Below are positions 1-11,206 of a stretch of 64,000 nucleotides of DNA, piece after piece. This DNA is from Mycoplasmopsis glycophila (GTDB lineage: Bacteria; Bacillota_I; Bacilli_A; Mycoplasmatales; Metamycoplasmataceae): positions 558,001 through 622,000 of the forward strand of contig NZ_LR215024.1 in assembly GCF_900660605.1 (NCBI RefSeq), read 5' to 3'. The position numbers and the translations under genes were made by a program. The notes under the pieces were generated by a model, which worked only from the letters and a program-made list of their open reading frames with translations, was not told the DNA's origin and searched no databases. The stretch's first letter is position 1. Each line of letters begins with the position of its first letter.

Positions 1-1031
1 AATAAAAAGTCCCTAGGGTCTCCGAATACGGTCATACTTGAAGGTATTAATTTTTGTCTTTGAGACATACCTGGAATTTGTCCGGAAATTAAACGATAAT
101 TGAGCTCGTTAAAAATTGCTTTTCTAAACTCTTCATATCTTTCCCTAGAAGCTACATCAATAAAGTCGGAAACATTATTTTTTAATAATATTCTTAATGC
201 TCTCGGCTTATTGTTTACAAGTATATTACAAGCAGAGTAACAGCTGTAAATAAGAGCGTTATAAACATCGTCACCAGTAAGGTTAGCCAAGGCTTTAGAG
301 ATCCGTTCTGGCGCGCTAAATCTCCCAGTAATGTTTTCCGGGCTTCTTCTAAAGTCTTCAAGGCTAATTCGTCAGAAATTGATAACTTCTTCCCTGGTTT
401 CGTATTCTCCGTCTTGTTCTCGGGGTAACTCCGTATATGTTCTTGTTCCTGTATAAACAGGAGTTCCTGGCTGCCTGTTTAAATCGGTTGTATCATAATC
501 ATTTTTATCGCTTGGAATTCAACGCTCTCCAAAAGTTATACCGTGTAAAATTCCTTTGCTTTCTAAAATATTTTGTAGAATTCCCCACCTGTCACTATTT
601 TCGTAATATCCCCCTGATCTTTCGGCTACATTCACAAAATATTTAATGCTTCCGCCACCAAAACCAGATGTCATTGATTGAAAGCTTGGGTGGTCTCTGT
701 CAATTCCTAATTGTTCCATTTTTCAATCAACATAAGCAATAAAATATTTATTGATATTATCAGCTCAATAATTTTTTTCTTGCTCTGTAAACATAGAAGT
801 ATCTTTTAAAAGTCACTCCCTTAATTCTCCTGTTATATCTAGCCCGTATTCTTCCTTTAGGTTTTCAATTAAATACTCTTTAAAACGGTTAACAGTAAAT
901 ATGGTTCAAATTGTTTTATATGCTTTTTCAATTTTGGAATTGTCATTTAAAAGAACATCCCTTTCTCAAGTTGGTAAAACCATAGTAGTAGATGATGGTG
1001 TACTTATATTTGCTGTGCTTGATGTTGACAT
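1..1031 (-). CDS. Phage structural protein, unknown, partial (3' end outside window)
   Basis: At least 343 codons are present; the gene runs off the left edge. It starts at an ATG preceded by a good AAAGGAGAT ribosome site and lies 5 nt after the previous phage gene. The N-terminus is Ser/Thr-rich and low in complexity, followed by a mixed alpha/beta soluble protein with no signal peptide and no membrane segment. Several internal TGA codons read as Trp. I recognise no family. Its place after the capsid gene and another unknown gene suggests a virion or head-tail joining protein, but this rests only on gene order. Confidence 0.6.
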
Positions 1032-1036
1032 AATTT

Positions 1037-2311
1037 TTATCTCCTTTTAGGTCTTTTAACTCTGTAAATCGCTTGGCTCGTATGAATGTGACTTTTAGCA
1101 CTTTGAACATTAGGAGCAAACCCTAAAGTTAAGCCACTTTCTCCATTTTGAACGTAAGCGATTTTTTGCGTTTTGTTTGTTCTGTGTTTTCTAATTTTGT
1201 CCGTAATTTGTTGATCGTTTTTCAATTGCTCCATATATTCATTCGCATATTCATTTAAACGAAAACGTCTTCATTCGTCCGAGTTTTTAAACTCGTCTAA
1301 ATTCTTAAAACTAATTTTGCTTAAATCTCTTAACCCTTTACCTAACTCTCAACCCCAAGCAATTTTATCAAGGTAATACCTTCCCTTACTTGGGGCGTAA
1401 ATAAATTCATAAAAGTCCTTCAATGGTAAAACAAGTTGAAGGGGTCTTTTACCTTTTGGGTTATCTAATGTGCTTGTCGCTTCTCTTTTGAAATATAAGA
1501 AAAAAGTAATCATTTGGTTTTGTACTCAATATTCTGGGTTTTCTACCCTTACCCCACTTATTCAGGAACTTAAAAAGTAAATTTGCCCTTTATTGTATTT
1601 GTGTAATGCTTGGGCATATCTTTCGGCTGTATGAGCTTTTAAAAGCCCTTGATTAATTAATTTCTTATTTACCTTTTCCCAGTGCTCAACTGCTATTTTG
1701 TCAATACGTTTAGCAATTTGCTTTTTACTCATTTCTAACAATTTGCTTTGGCCTTTCATAATTAAACTTAAAGGGTTCTTAATAATTTCGTAAACTTCCT
1801 TACCCTTGCTAATTATTTGGCCTGCGCTGTTAATACCTAAATTTTTAAGCTTATTAACAACTTGATTATTTGATTTAAAAGTTTTCTTAAAAAGAATGTC
1901 CGCAACCTTGGCCACCTTTTCACTAAAACCGCTTTTGATAAATGAAATTGCTTGCTTTGAAATAGCAAAAGTTCTTGAAACTTTCGAAAGTGCTTTAATT
2001 GCTTTTGACATTCCTAAACTTGCTATCTCTGTTGCTGTGCTTATTAAAATACGTTTTCAAGAAATGGTACCGTATTGTACTCATTCAAAAATAACATTCT
2101 TAACAAATCGAGCACCCGCCTTAATAAGTTGTAAGGGAATACCCGCAAGTGGAACGGCTATACTAATAGCATCAATTACAAACTCCGCAACTAATTCAAA
2201 AAAGAAAGAGCCCAAAGATTTGAAAAAACTTCAAATTGTCCCCTTTGCTCTTTCTTTGTTTTGATTTATAGAAATAGGACTAAAGTCCGCATTCTTATAA
2301 AGTAATATCAT
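1037..2311 (-). CDS. Phage protein of unknown function downstream of capsid gene
   Basis: A 424-aa protein read through several TGA(Trp) codons. Its ATG overlaps the capsid gene stop by one base (TAATG), so the two are probably translationally coupled. Residues about 30-65 are hydrophobic (Leu/Ile/Ala/Pro/Val-rich) and could form a membrane-active or core helix. The middle is Lys-rich and helical, and the C-terminus is very basic (ends KRPKRR), which would suit nucleic-acid contact. I cannot assign a family. A minor virion or DNA-ejection protein is possible from position and composition; that is inference. Confidence 0.6.
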
Positions 2312-3291
2312 TAATTACCGTCTTTTAATTGTTTAGCACCTTCTGGTAATTCTACGTATTCATTTTCTTTATACGCAGCGTTTAAGTTGCTTTCTTTTGT
2401 GAACCCTACTAATAAATCTTTATATAAAACAGCGTGCGCCATTTTTCCCTCAAAGTAGAAACCAAGGTCAGCACTTAAATTATCTAGTGGGCCATATGTC
2501 ATTTTAATAATTGATTGTGCTCCGAATGCTGCGAAGTTAACAGATACAATTGCGTCAAATTTTGTAAGGTAAGGGTTAGATACAATTTTATAACCCCCTA
2601 CGTATTGAATTCCGTACTGTCCTTCTTCTAATGTTTGTGCTGCTCTATTTCCTAATAGTCCAGCAATTGCTAATTTATCAAATAATAAAGGTTCCACCAT
2701 AATAACAATCTGGTCACGTCTTAAAAGGTCAATACCTTGCTCTGGTTTAACTGTTTTAAGTAATTTAGTAGCTTGACCCACTAATTCGTTATAAATTTCT
2801 AATGGTTGTAATTGTGATAAATCTTTTTGAATTTTTTGAGTTCCACCTTGTTTGATAATTGTATTCTCAATAAGTTTGAACCCTGTTCTTTCAAATGTTT
2901 TTTGGAATTGATCAGCTGCTTTTGCTCCCTTGATTGCGGCAAGGTCTACGGGCATCATTTCGCTCTCGTATGCTGAAATACCTTCAACGGCTACAATTGG
3001 AGCATTTCAAGCAATAGTTTCTGTTTCGGTAATTCTTCATTTACCAAGTGCTCCGGTTCCAAGTGTGCTTTTTGGTTTAAATTCTAATGCTTGGTTTTTA
3101 AGAACTTGAACACTTAAGCTGTTTGCTTCTAATAAAACATTGTTTTTAGCTAATAAATTAAATAAGCTAACTTCTGCGAATTGAGCTAATGCTACTGAAG
3201 CTTGTACCTGGTTAAGTGTTAAGGCTTTACCTGTCGGGTTGCCTGCTTGTGCTAATGTGAATTGCTCACGTAATGCGCTTTTAATTTCCAT
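2311..3291 (-). CDS. Phage major capsid protein (probable)
   Basis: A 326-aa protein starting at an ATG with a GGAGTT ribosome site. It begins with a helical Gln/Ala-rich segment (about residues 1-60), followed by alternating beta and helix. Gly-containing beta segments near the C-terminal third (for example EEGQYGIQYVGGYKIVSNPY) resemble HK97-fold capsid proteins, where a phage gene reads a surface loop then a P-domain strand. It directly follows a short coiled-coil gene of scaffold type and lies downstream of terminase and portal, the usual head-module order. The length suits a capsid protein. The HK97 fold is an inference to be tested by structure prediction. Confidence 0.65.
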
Positions 3292-3307
3292 AATTTAACT
3301 CCTTATA

Positions 3308-3802
3308 TTAAAACGTGCTTATAACTCCCTTTGGGTAAAAGGCGAATTCTTTTTTATCGTCCTTTTTCTCTGGTTGAGCTTCGGCTACTTTTCAATTATT
3401 TTTTTCGGCTTGTTTTAAAATTGATTTATTTAAGTTTTTAAAATCAAGCTCGTCAATATTAAGAAGGTCGACGGTTGGGCTATTTAAAAAACTGATTTTA
3501 TTAAATTCTTGCTCAACTACTTCCATAAGTCTAGATTTGTTTTTTGTAGTTTCTTGCGCAAGACTTTCCACTTGATTAGTGTAAAGCTCTAGCTCTTTTG
3601 AAAGTTTTTCGTTCTCTTCCATTTTGTTAACAATTTTTGAATTTAGGTAGTTCGTTAGTTCTTCCTTGGTTTCAAAAATGCTGTATATTCCTAAACTGTT
3701 TAGCAGTTCGATACGTTTATAGTTTTCCGGTAAACCTAAACGTTCAGCTATTTCTTGAGTAGATAACCCAAGCTTTTCGCTTAATTTATTTAATAATTCC
3801 AT
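3308..3802 (-). CDS. Phage scaffold-like coiled-coil protein
   Basis: A 164-aa protein. I chose the ATG at 3802 because AAAGGATC lies just upstream; a TTG nine codons earlier is open but less well placed. Residues 1-30 look like a small helical motif (LSTQEIAERLGLP, HTH-like). A long charged helix with heptad character (about residues 45-100) and an acidic Leu-rich tail follow. It ends 17 bases before the capsid gene. Short coiled-coil proteins immediately before the capsid gene are typically scaffolds or head-maturation factors. No catalytic residues typical of a prohead protease were seen. Confidence 0.5.
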
Positions 3803-3851
3803 ATTTTGATCCTTTTTCCGTCTTTTCAAGGGCAGCAGTTCCCTTTATTTT

Positions 3852-5771
3852 TTACCAGAATATAATTCTTGTTCTTGTTGATAAAGCATCTTTATAGTTT
3901 GCTGTTTTAATAGTATAATCGTGCTTCTTGTAATTGAGTTTTATAATTGGAGTTCATAAACTCAGTAATTCCATTTCCTTAACCTTATGGCCATTTTCAT
4001 AATCAAAATTAAAAGTTAAAGAAACTTCATTTGAAGATGTGAAGCGTTCTAATTGCTTTTTATTAAAAACAATCAACGCATCTTTTTGCTCAATAAATCA
4101 TTTATTTTGTGGGTGAAATTGAGCTAATTCGTCATTTTCTTTTTTTACTGAAAATTTAAATTTATATGTTCTTTTATAAACGGGGTGTCTTCCACCGTAT
4201 CCGTCATCGTCATCCCTTATGTGTTCGTCACTGTAAGAGCGTTCCCAACTTCCGGGAACAAATTTATACCCTGGTGGAATTTGCTCGCGTGCAGCAGTAG
4301 GCATAAGAGAAAAGTCGTTATTTGCTATGTGTGCTGCTATGTTATCCATATGACGATCCACGGCATCAACTTGATAATAATATAACTCGTCTTTTAATGT
4401 TTCAAATTCAATTGTTTTGAGATCAGCAAGGTGGAATTTTTGATAATTAAAACTTAAAAGTGTTTCCCTTTCTCTTTCTGCTAATCAAAGCCAAAAAGGG
4501 TAGTTGAAATTATAAGTCTTATTATTAAAATCTACGGGGTTACTTGAAAAATCTAACTCCGTCAATCTTTCTGGTAATAAAGGCAATTGAACAGCTTGAT
4601 CGTGTATTTGAATAGTATTGTGGTTTAAATAATTATTTTTATTATTATTTTTAATTTGGTTATTTTCTACAATGTAATAAAGCGATTTTAAAAAGAATTG
4701 TTCTCCGCTTTTCTCAATAAAGAAAGGGAACGCTAATTTATGTTCTTCCGTTCTACCACCTTTAAAAGTGTAGTAACCCGAAAGTTGTGAAGAGCACAAA
4801 AGAATTAAGCTTTTAATTGCGTTCTTTTGCTTATCTGTTAATTTATTATTTTTAAGATATGCAGAAACTATAAAGTTTATGTAGTCTTCTGATTTTTGAA
4901 ATGTTCCATTTTCTTCCCTAAATCTTTTTATTCGTTCTTCTGAATAACCTTGAAACCCGCTATCTACAACATCGATAACCTTTCATATTTTTAGGAATGT
5001 ATCTTTAAATGTTAAGATACCTAAAAAAGTGAAAAGCATTTCGATATTTAAAACCCTTTCACCTTCTACAACATTTGTAGAGTTAATTAAATAATCATAA
5101 GGTAAATTAAAAGTTGGGTTAAAGCTTCATAAATACATAAAATGCCCGCTATCTCTAACATTGATAGGGTTAAAGAAAAATAAGAAAGGTTGTTCGTTGT
5201 CTGGGTGTTGTAGGGGTAACGCTTTATAAGTTGCTCCGCTTGGTGCTTCCATTGTAAAATTCAAATTATTAATAAGTGAATTTCTATCAAACTTTAAAGT
5301 TATAGAACTTTCAAAAGGTTTGCCGTCACCTAGCACAAACTCTATTCCTTGTAGTTCTTTCAAGGCCGCTAGCTTTGTTATTGTGAATTCCTTTATTGAT
5401 CTGTTAGCTATCTCGTTGAAAGCATCTTCTTGAATTTTGCTCTCAAAGTAAAAAGCTTCTTCTAAATCGTGAGAATTCTTTATATCTTTGACTGATAAAA
5501 TATAAAATTGCCCGTCAATAAATGGTATGTCTTCTTCTGTATAAACTTGAAAACTTTGATATAGTCCTAAACTCGTTTTATCTTCATTTGATAAAATAAC
5601 GTTATTTCTAAATGATTGAGAAATGGCAAAATCAAACTGACCGACACGTTCCAAACTAATAAAATTTATTGTGTTTGCTTCGAAAATTACTTTATTGTTG
5701 TTTGTTTTTAGTTTATAAATTTGAAATGTTAAAGAGTTGGAAACTAGGCCGTCAAATTCTCTATTTCACAT
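3852..5771 (-). CDS. Phage protein, 639 aa, unknown, between portal and scaffold genes
   Basis: A 639-aa protein whose ATG lies inside the last codons of the portal-like gene (overlap of about 11 bases). The second codon is TGA(Trp). The sequence is rich in beta-strand-like stretches, aromatic residues and Asn, with no signal peptide or transmembrane segment. An acidic Asp run lies at about residue 490, followed by a Tyr/Lys-rich strand region. This size and position between portal and scaffold could hold a minor head, collar or tail-fibre-like protein. No recognisable family; the function is left open. Confidence 0.6.
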
Positions 5772-6972
5772 CACTATTTTCCTTATCGTTATTGTCTTGA
5801 ACTTGTGCGGTTGCGTTAGGGTTTAGATTTACCCCGTTTTGATCTGTTTGTAACAATGTAGCTTGTTGGTGTAATCATTTAGTAGAACCTGAAACGATAA
5901 CTTTAATTTGCTGGTTATAATCAAGGTTAAGAACTTTTAAAACTAATTTAAAAAAGTCAAGATAATAGCATTCACGTAAGTTTGCTTTTGCTTCTATATA
6001 ATCCTCAAAATCGGAGTTCATTTTTTGAACTTCTGCTGTATGTCTGTTATGTGTTCCCCCGTCGTCTCCGTCCTTTTTGAAAAGTAAGCTTTTCTTAATT
6101 CAGTACCTTACACTTTCCATAGCTTGAATAATTGTCGGTGCTTGGGTTGGAGCATATTTAACATCAAAGCTATCACCTAACCCCGCAAGGGCATTTTTTG
6201 TATCAATCTTAACAATACGGTCGGCATCAATATTAAATAATGCGCTCTGTATTTCTCTGGGTTTATTACCACCTAAATTTCAATTAATGGAAGGAATAGG
6301 AAGAGATAAAAACGTGTCTAATGCTAACGCTTTAGTTTTTAAATCAAGAAGTTCGAAAGCATCAACATTAACAAGGTCAATGTCTCGCATTTCGTCCGCT
6401 CTATTTCTAAAAATAATAAATGGTATGTATTCGTATGAGTTAATTTCTTGTTTATAAATGTCGTCCTTATCATTCATACTCTCAACCTTACCGGTTTCCA
6501 TATTTTGAATTTCTTTTTTAACAACATTTGAATTTAACTCTCACGTTTCAATTACATTATATTTGTCGCCCTTCCACTTTAATACTTGGGTTATAACTCT
6601 TAAAAAAGTTAGTTCATTGTCTTCGTTCTCTGTGTATTCTAATACTTCACCTAAAACGATTTTTTTGCCTTTTTTAATTCCTAATGCGTAAAGACCTTTT
6701 TTGTATAACTCTTTTTCTAACAATTGAATTTTTTCAATAAATCTATTTCGCTCCAAGAACTCCAAAATTTCTTTTTTGTTTTTCGCTTCAATCTCCGGCG
6801 TCTTACTTGCTAATTGTGTGACTTGAATATTAGCCCCGTCGGTCTCGAATTGTTTTCTAGAATTAGGCTCCGAAAATTTACCATTTTGATAAATGCCGGG
6901 GTTATTCTTGTAAAAGTCTTTTAACTGTTGACGTTTGAGTGCTTCGACTAGTTCAGCGTTTGACTTGCTCAT
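5761..6972 (-). CDS. Phage portal protein (probable)
   Basis: A 403-aa protein starting 4 bases after the terminase stop codon, with GGAG just upstream. It begins with a charged helix, and a middle region on aromatic/beta segments is followed by a long helical stretch (about residues 270-345, with Lys/Glu/Arg and Gln/Met). That helical stretch resembles the stem and clip helices of dodecameric portals. An Asn/Asp/Gln-rich tail ends the protein. It lies directly after the large terminase, the standard portal location. The call rests on position, size and general architecture, not on a diagnostic motif. A portal ring would connect the capsid vertex to the packaging motor. Confidence 0.55.
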
Positions 6973-6976
6973 ATTA

Positions 6977-8632
6977 CTACGCTCCTTGTTTTGCTTTTTC
7001 GTTTAAAAAATTGAATTGATATTTATAAATATAGCTTGCCGCCATTTCAAAGGCATTGATAAGGTCATAAATTTCCGGGTAAGCTGTTTCGTCCCTTTTC
7101 TCTTCTCCGGGTGGAATAATTTGCTTTACCAAGTTCATAAATAACTTTTTTACTCCTTTGGTTGGAATAGCCTTAACTAATTTATTACTAAAAATAAATA
7201 TCTCTCAATTTTGACGGGAAACAATACCGAATTTTTCTGTTTTGGTATCTCTCCGGTTGGCCTTGGCCGCATATATATCGTTTATTTTGAATTGTTCTGT
7301 TAATAAATTAATGTTCTCATTAATAATGTCGTTATCAGTTAAAACAAGAGTATTAAACTCGCTAATATCTTGGCCACTCTCATACATCTTATTTTTAATA
7401 AATTCGTTTGAGCTATTTATTAAAGAAATTAAAACTTTATTAACTTCAGCACGCGAAGAGCTTTTCGCAATTTCTTTAAGATCTTCCACGGCATTAATTA
7501 AAACAATGCTTCCGTCTCTTAAAAGACCAACACGACACCAAGACGCGTTATCTGTTTTTCCAGGGTCGAAGCCGTCTCAAACAGAAACAAGCTCACCGCT
7601 TTCAATTATTTGTAAAAATTGATTTTCGGTAATTAGTTCAATATTTTCGCTAATTGCTCCCGTCTTGTCAATTATGTAAGGCCTTAAATAAAAATTATTT
7701 TTATTCTTATCTTCTTCAAAAGCAAAACCCGCGACGGTTATACATCATAAACGGTAGTTCTTTTCTTTTAACGTGTTTAAGTTTTGAATTTGTCTTGTCG
7801 AAAGCTCTTTTTTCGGAACGTATGTTTTAGCGAACATAATTACATTAATACCCGCATCGTCTTCAAATGTTTCTGATGTTTCTTTAATGAAATGGGAGCT
7901 TATTAGCTTGTCCATAATTTCAGTATTAAGCGACCCGTCTTCGTGTATTAATTTGATTACCTTGTTATGATAATTTTTAATAAGAAAATGGTCCGTTGTA
8001 AAGATGTTATAAAAGAACTTTACTTTTAATTGGAACCATTCCGGAGCGGCTACCCTTAAAACGGTATTTTGAATTAAAAGGGGTATTTTTTCTTCTTGGA
8101 GTTCGTAAAGCTTTTCAAGCTCGTAAGGTGTTTTCTTACTATCGTTAGGGTCTTCGATAGGTTCGTCAATTACAAGCTCTCCAAATCTAAACGAAGATGA
8201 AGGTAAGGTAATACCTTGAAAGGCTTGCGTCTTTTCAAAGTTTTGGAAATAAATAGCCCTTCCTTTTCCGCCATCGTCTGCGTTTCAGTAAACGGCTTCA
8301 CTTGTGATCTTAATAAATGGGGTGTAGTCTAGCCCGTGCTCTTCCTTTAAAAAATCAAGAACTTTGGCGAACATTGGCCTTAAAGTGTTGTTGATGTGGT
8401 TATACTGGTTACGACATCAAACGGAATTAAAAATTTTCTCATTTACTAGGCGATAAATTGAAATAATAGCTCCACCAAATGACTTAGATACTCCTTTTGC
8501 TCCACTTTGAATTTCATAAAACTCTTTAGATTTAAAAGCGTCATAAGTTGGGTTCACATCTAAATCGGTATATTTTAAAATTTGCCTTAACTTTTCTTCT
8601 GTAAATGTTGGAATGTCTAAAATTTCCGCCAT
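6977..8632 (-). CDS. terL: Phage terminase large subunit
   Basis: A 551-aa protein, a typical length for TerL. The N-terminal ATPase half carries a Walker A-type loop, GAKGVSKS (residues 44-51), of the variant used by many terminases, and a Walker B-like ELVIDEP about 100 residues later. The C-terminal half has a nuclease-like start (VWDGFDPGKTDNASW) with the Asp expected in the RNase H-fold metal site, and a later LVLTDND. Several TGA(Trp) codons lie inside. It would cut and pump concatemeric phage DNA into proheads. It sits 18 bases after the ssDNA-binding gene and 4 before the portal gene. No separate small terminase is visible. Confidence 0.8.
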
Positions 8633-8650
8633 ACTCTACCCCCTTTCTTG

Positions 8651-9487
8651 TTATTCGTCGATTGCAGCACCTGTAAAAATGTCATCTTTAAAGATTTGTG
8701 CTCACTTATCTTTTATTTCGTCCGCTTTGCTAGTTGCTTCGCTAACTGGCTCGGCACTAGTGTAGCCACTTGCTCACGGGTTACTTTGTAAACTGTTAAG
8801 GTTTGCGTTTGCTTGAATATTCATAAATTTATTTGTTTTATGTGAAACGAAATTAATTTTATGAACATTAAAAGCAAGATTGTAGTATGTTAAACCTTGT
8901 CATTCTGATTTATTAATTTTTGGTATTCCTTCAAGTTGGATAAAATCACCAGTATCATAGTCAGACATTACAGCCGACTTATTCGGTATGCTAATGTGGT
9001 CGCCATTAAAATACGCAAAAGTTGTATTTTCTTCATAGTCCTTAAAAGCTAATTTAAATGAAAAGGCGTCGTGTTGCTCTCCATTCGGTAAGGTAATTTT
9101 TTGAGTTTTTGGCTTATTTGTTAAATACCCAGCTATTTCAAAGATAAGACCACGCGCATTATCGCACGATTTACCTAATTTCTCAACTCTTACGGTAATG
9201 TTTTGAGTTTTCTTATTAGCTTCGGTATATTCACGTATTGAATAAGTCCCGAAAATGCTAATAGTGTCCCCTACTTTGTAGTTATCAAACATATCGGCAA
9301 GCTCATTATTCACAAACATCGCAAGAACGAAGCTTTTTACCTCGCCATTGTAAAACGATAAAGCTTTTGCTGTTATTCGTCTACTCTTTCCGTATGTTCC
9401 TTCGTGTATAGGTGATATTTTGTCAATCACTACACTTCCCCGACATATAGCACGGTAGTTTTTGTATTTTGTTACTTGTGTTTCCAT
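8651..9487 (-). CDS. Phage single-stranded-DNA-binding protein, OB-fold (probable)
   Basis: A 278-aa protein beginning METQVTKYKNYRAI. Residues about 10-110 have the strand pattern and Gly/Asp spacing of an OB-fold (VGDTISIFGTYSIREY). A second stretch with similar character (about residues 115-220, FIQLEGIPKI then a Trp/Tyr strand) suggests a tandem OB arrangement. The C-terminal tail is acidic and ends DDIFTGAAIDE, like SSB tails that recruit partner proteins. It follows the DnaB-like gene by 12 bases with a GGAG ribosome site, so the two probably act together in phage replication. The second OB-fold is inferred by eye. Confidence 0.6.
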
Positions 9488-9499
9488 TTTATTACTCCT

Positions 9500-10414
9500 T
9501 TAGCCCCTTTTTTGTATTAGGTCAATTTTTGGGCTATTATCAAAATCTTCAATGATTGCGTAACTAGACGCAAATTTTAATAAAGCTCCCCCGCGTGCTC
9601 CGTTTCTGTTTTTCAAAATATCTATTCATATCGTCGGGGTTCCGTCTGGTAGTATTTGATTTTCCTTTAAAAATAAAACAGTGTCAGCATCTTGTTCAAG
9701 GTTACCCGAGTTTTTAAGTTGTGTAAGATCAGAACTCGCACCGTCAAATTTATCACGTGGGTTTTTAGATTTAACGGCTTCCCTTGATAACTGTGCTAAT
9801 GCTATAACCGGAATACCAAAAGATAAGGCCGCTTCTTTCAGTTTCCTTGAAACATAAGAAACCTTTTCGTATAAAGGTGCTCGGTTCATATCTTTAGCGT
9901 TTAATATTTGTATGTGATCGACAAATATAGCCCTAACGTTAAAGTTTGCTTTTTTAATGTCTCGCATTATTTCGAATATATCTTCTACGGTTGTGCTTGC
10001 TCCGTCTCAAATTCATAGCGGAATTTTTGAAACCTTATTCATAACTTCTGGTATGTTGTCCATAATCTCAGTTTTAATGTTCTGTACATTGTTGAATAAA
10101 GAAAGCTCAACAATTCCATTTATTGAAATAAGCTTCTGCGTGATTTCTTCCGCTGTTTGTTCTAGCGAGATAAACAAGAAGCATTCCCGTTTATCTTGAA
10201 AGCTCGAAGCAATGTTATTTATCATATTTAAAATAAAAGTAGTTTTCCCCGTTCCGGGTCTCCCGGCGATAATAGTAAACTGCTTCGGGCGTAGTCCACT
10301 AAGTTGGTGGTCAATTGCTTGAAATTGTGTTGTTCTGATTGCGTTCTTGTTTATTTGTGGTTGTTCCGTTCACTCTTTAATAACACCCGCGGGTGTTTTA
10401 AAATAATCTTTCAT
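9500..10414 (-). CDS. Phage DnaB-like replicative helicase/ATPase (short form)
   Basis: A 304-aa RecA-fold ATPase. Walker A is GRPGTGKTT (residues 51-59). A conserved glutamate motif follows (FISLEQ, about 88). Walker B ends at Asp166 (IFVDHIQIL), then a sensor region ALAQLSREAV with downstream GNLEQDADTVLFL, the standard DnaB/SF4 signature order. It lacks the DnaB N-terminal collar domain, so it matches only the C-terminal helicase domain. It is probably the phage replication helicase or loader. It is the first gene of the visible phage module on this strand. Confidence 0.85.
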
Positions 10415-10514
10415 TTGTTTTTTTCCTTTCCATAAAGGCCGCTAGATTAAAAGGAAGGGCGGGTATTTTTTTTCTTGGGGGGTGTGTTGGGGTAGCAACA
10501 CAAACAAAGAAAAA

Positions 10515-10535
10515 AGCGCACTCACTCGGTGCGCT
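10515..10535 (-). terminator. Intrinsic terminator after the ascorbate operon
   Basis: A 7-bp GC-rich stem (AGCGCAC/GTGCGCT) with a 7-nt loop is followed on the minus strand by a run of T. It would stop transcription leaving the 163-aa gene and the ula operon before the phage genes. Confidence 0.75.
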
Positions 10536-10560
10536 TGGGGGTATGTTATCAAATGTGCGG

Positions 10561-10584
10561 TATATATATATATATATATATATA
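10561..10584. repeat. (TA)12 dinucleotide run
   Basis: Twelve uninterrupted TA units lie between the terminator and the 163-aa gene. The run is close to no start codon, so a regulatory role is not evident here. Confidence 0.8.
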
Positions 10585-10713
10585 AGTCAAGTAAAATGTA
10601 GGAGCATTTTAAACCTTTAAACATCTTTTTGGAATAGATTATTAAATGTTGAATTTTCTCAAAGGCAAAAACAAAACACGGAAAAGAATTCCATGTTTTT
10701 TAATTGGTTTAAT

Positions 10714-11205
10714 TTAGTTTGAGTTTTCAGAGGTTGCTTGAACCTTTTGAATAATGAAATTATATTTTTCATTGTAGATAATTTCGAGCGATTCCCCTGA
10801 TTTAAGTTCGTTAAGATCTTTTTGACACATTCTTTGAAAATCAATTAATGGTCACGAAAAGAACTTACCTTGTTTGATTTTTGTAATTTGTTCGATAGGG
10901 ATTATTAATTTAACTTTTGGGAATAATTGAAATTCAAAACGTGTTTGATTTTCAACTGGCTCACTCAAAAAAATATTTGTTTTCAAAATCTTTTGGAAAG
11001 TATTAAAAATTTTAAAATCAGAATCCCCGTTAATATCTATTCATAAAGGTTGATTAATATAATCTGTTTCCTCTAAAAAGTGTTGAATATTAAAGTAAGG
11101 TCGTGATGCTCACTTACGAATCGAAAGTGTTCAAATCGAAGGATAATATCAAATTTTACCGTCAATATTGTTTAATCTTACTTTAATCGCTCTTTTAACA
11201 CTCAT
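10714..11205 (-). CDS. Hypothetical protein, 163 aa
   Basis: Rebuilt through several TGA(Trp) codons. It starts with an ATG one base after the stop of the HAD phosphatase gene, so it is probably the last gene of the ascorbate transcript. The protein is soluble and has no signal or membrane segment. It begins with a basic strand-rich part (MSVKRAIKVRLNNIDGK) and continues Phe/Lys/Ile-rich, without Cys clusters or recognisable catalytic motifs. A terminator lies about 180 bases downstream. I do not recognise a family. Confidence 0.6.
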
Positions 11206-11206
11206 T

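Larger units (their letters stand above)
10415..10713. other. Intergenic region between phage module and the 163-aa gene
   Basis: No convincing gene lies here. It holds a G-rich stretch with a GTGTTG/CAACAC hairpin (10484-10501), the terminator at 10515-10535, and a TA dinucleotide run of 12 units (10561-10584). An open frame on the minus strand here is low in complexity and was not accepted. This may be the right edge of the integrated phage, but no attachment repeat can be shown from one side alone. Confidence 0.5.

Noticed and set aside
10442-10624. Small minus-strand gene (60 codons)
   Set aside because: It is low in complexity (Tyr-Ile runs from the TA tract), has no ribosome site, and overlaps the terminator hairpin.
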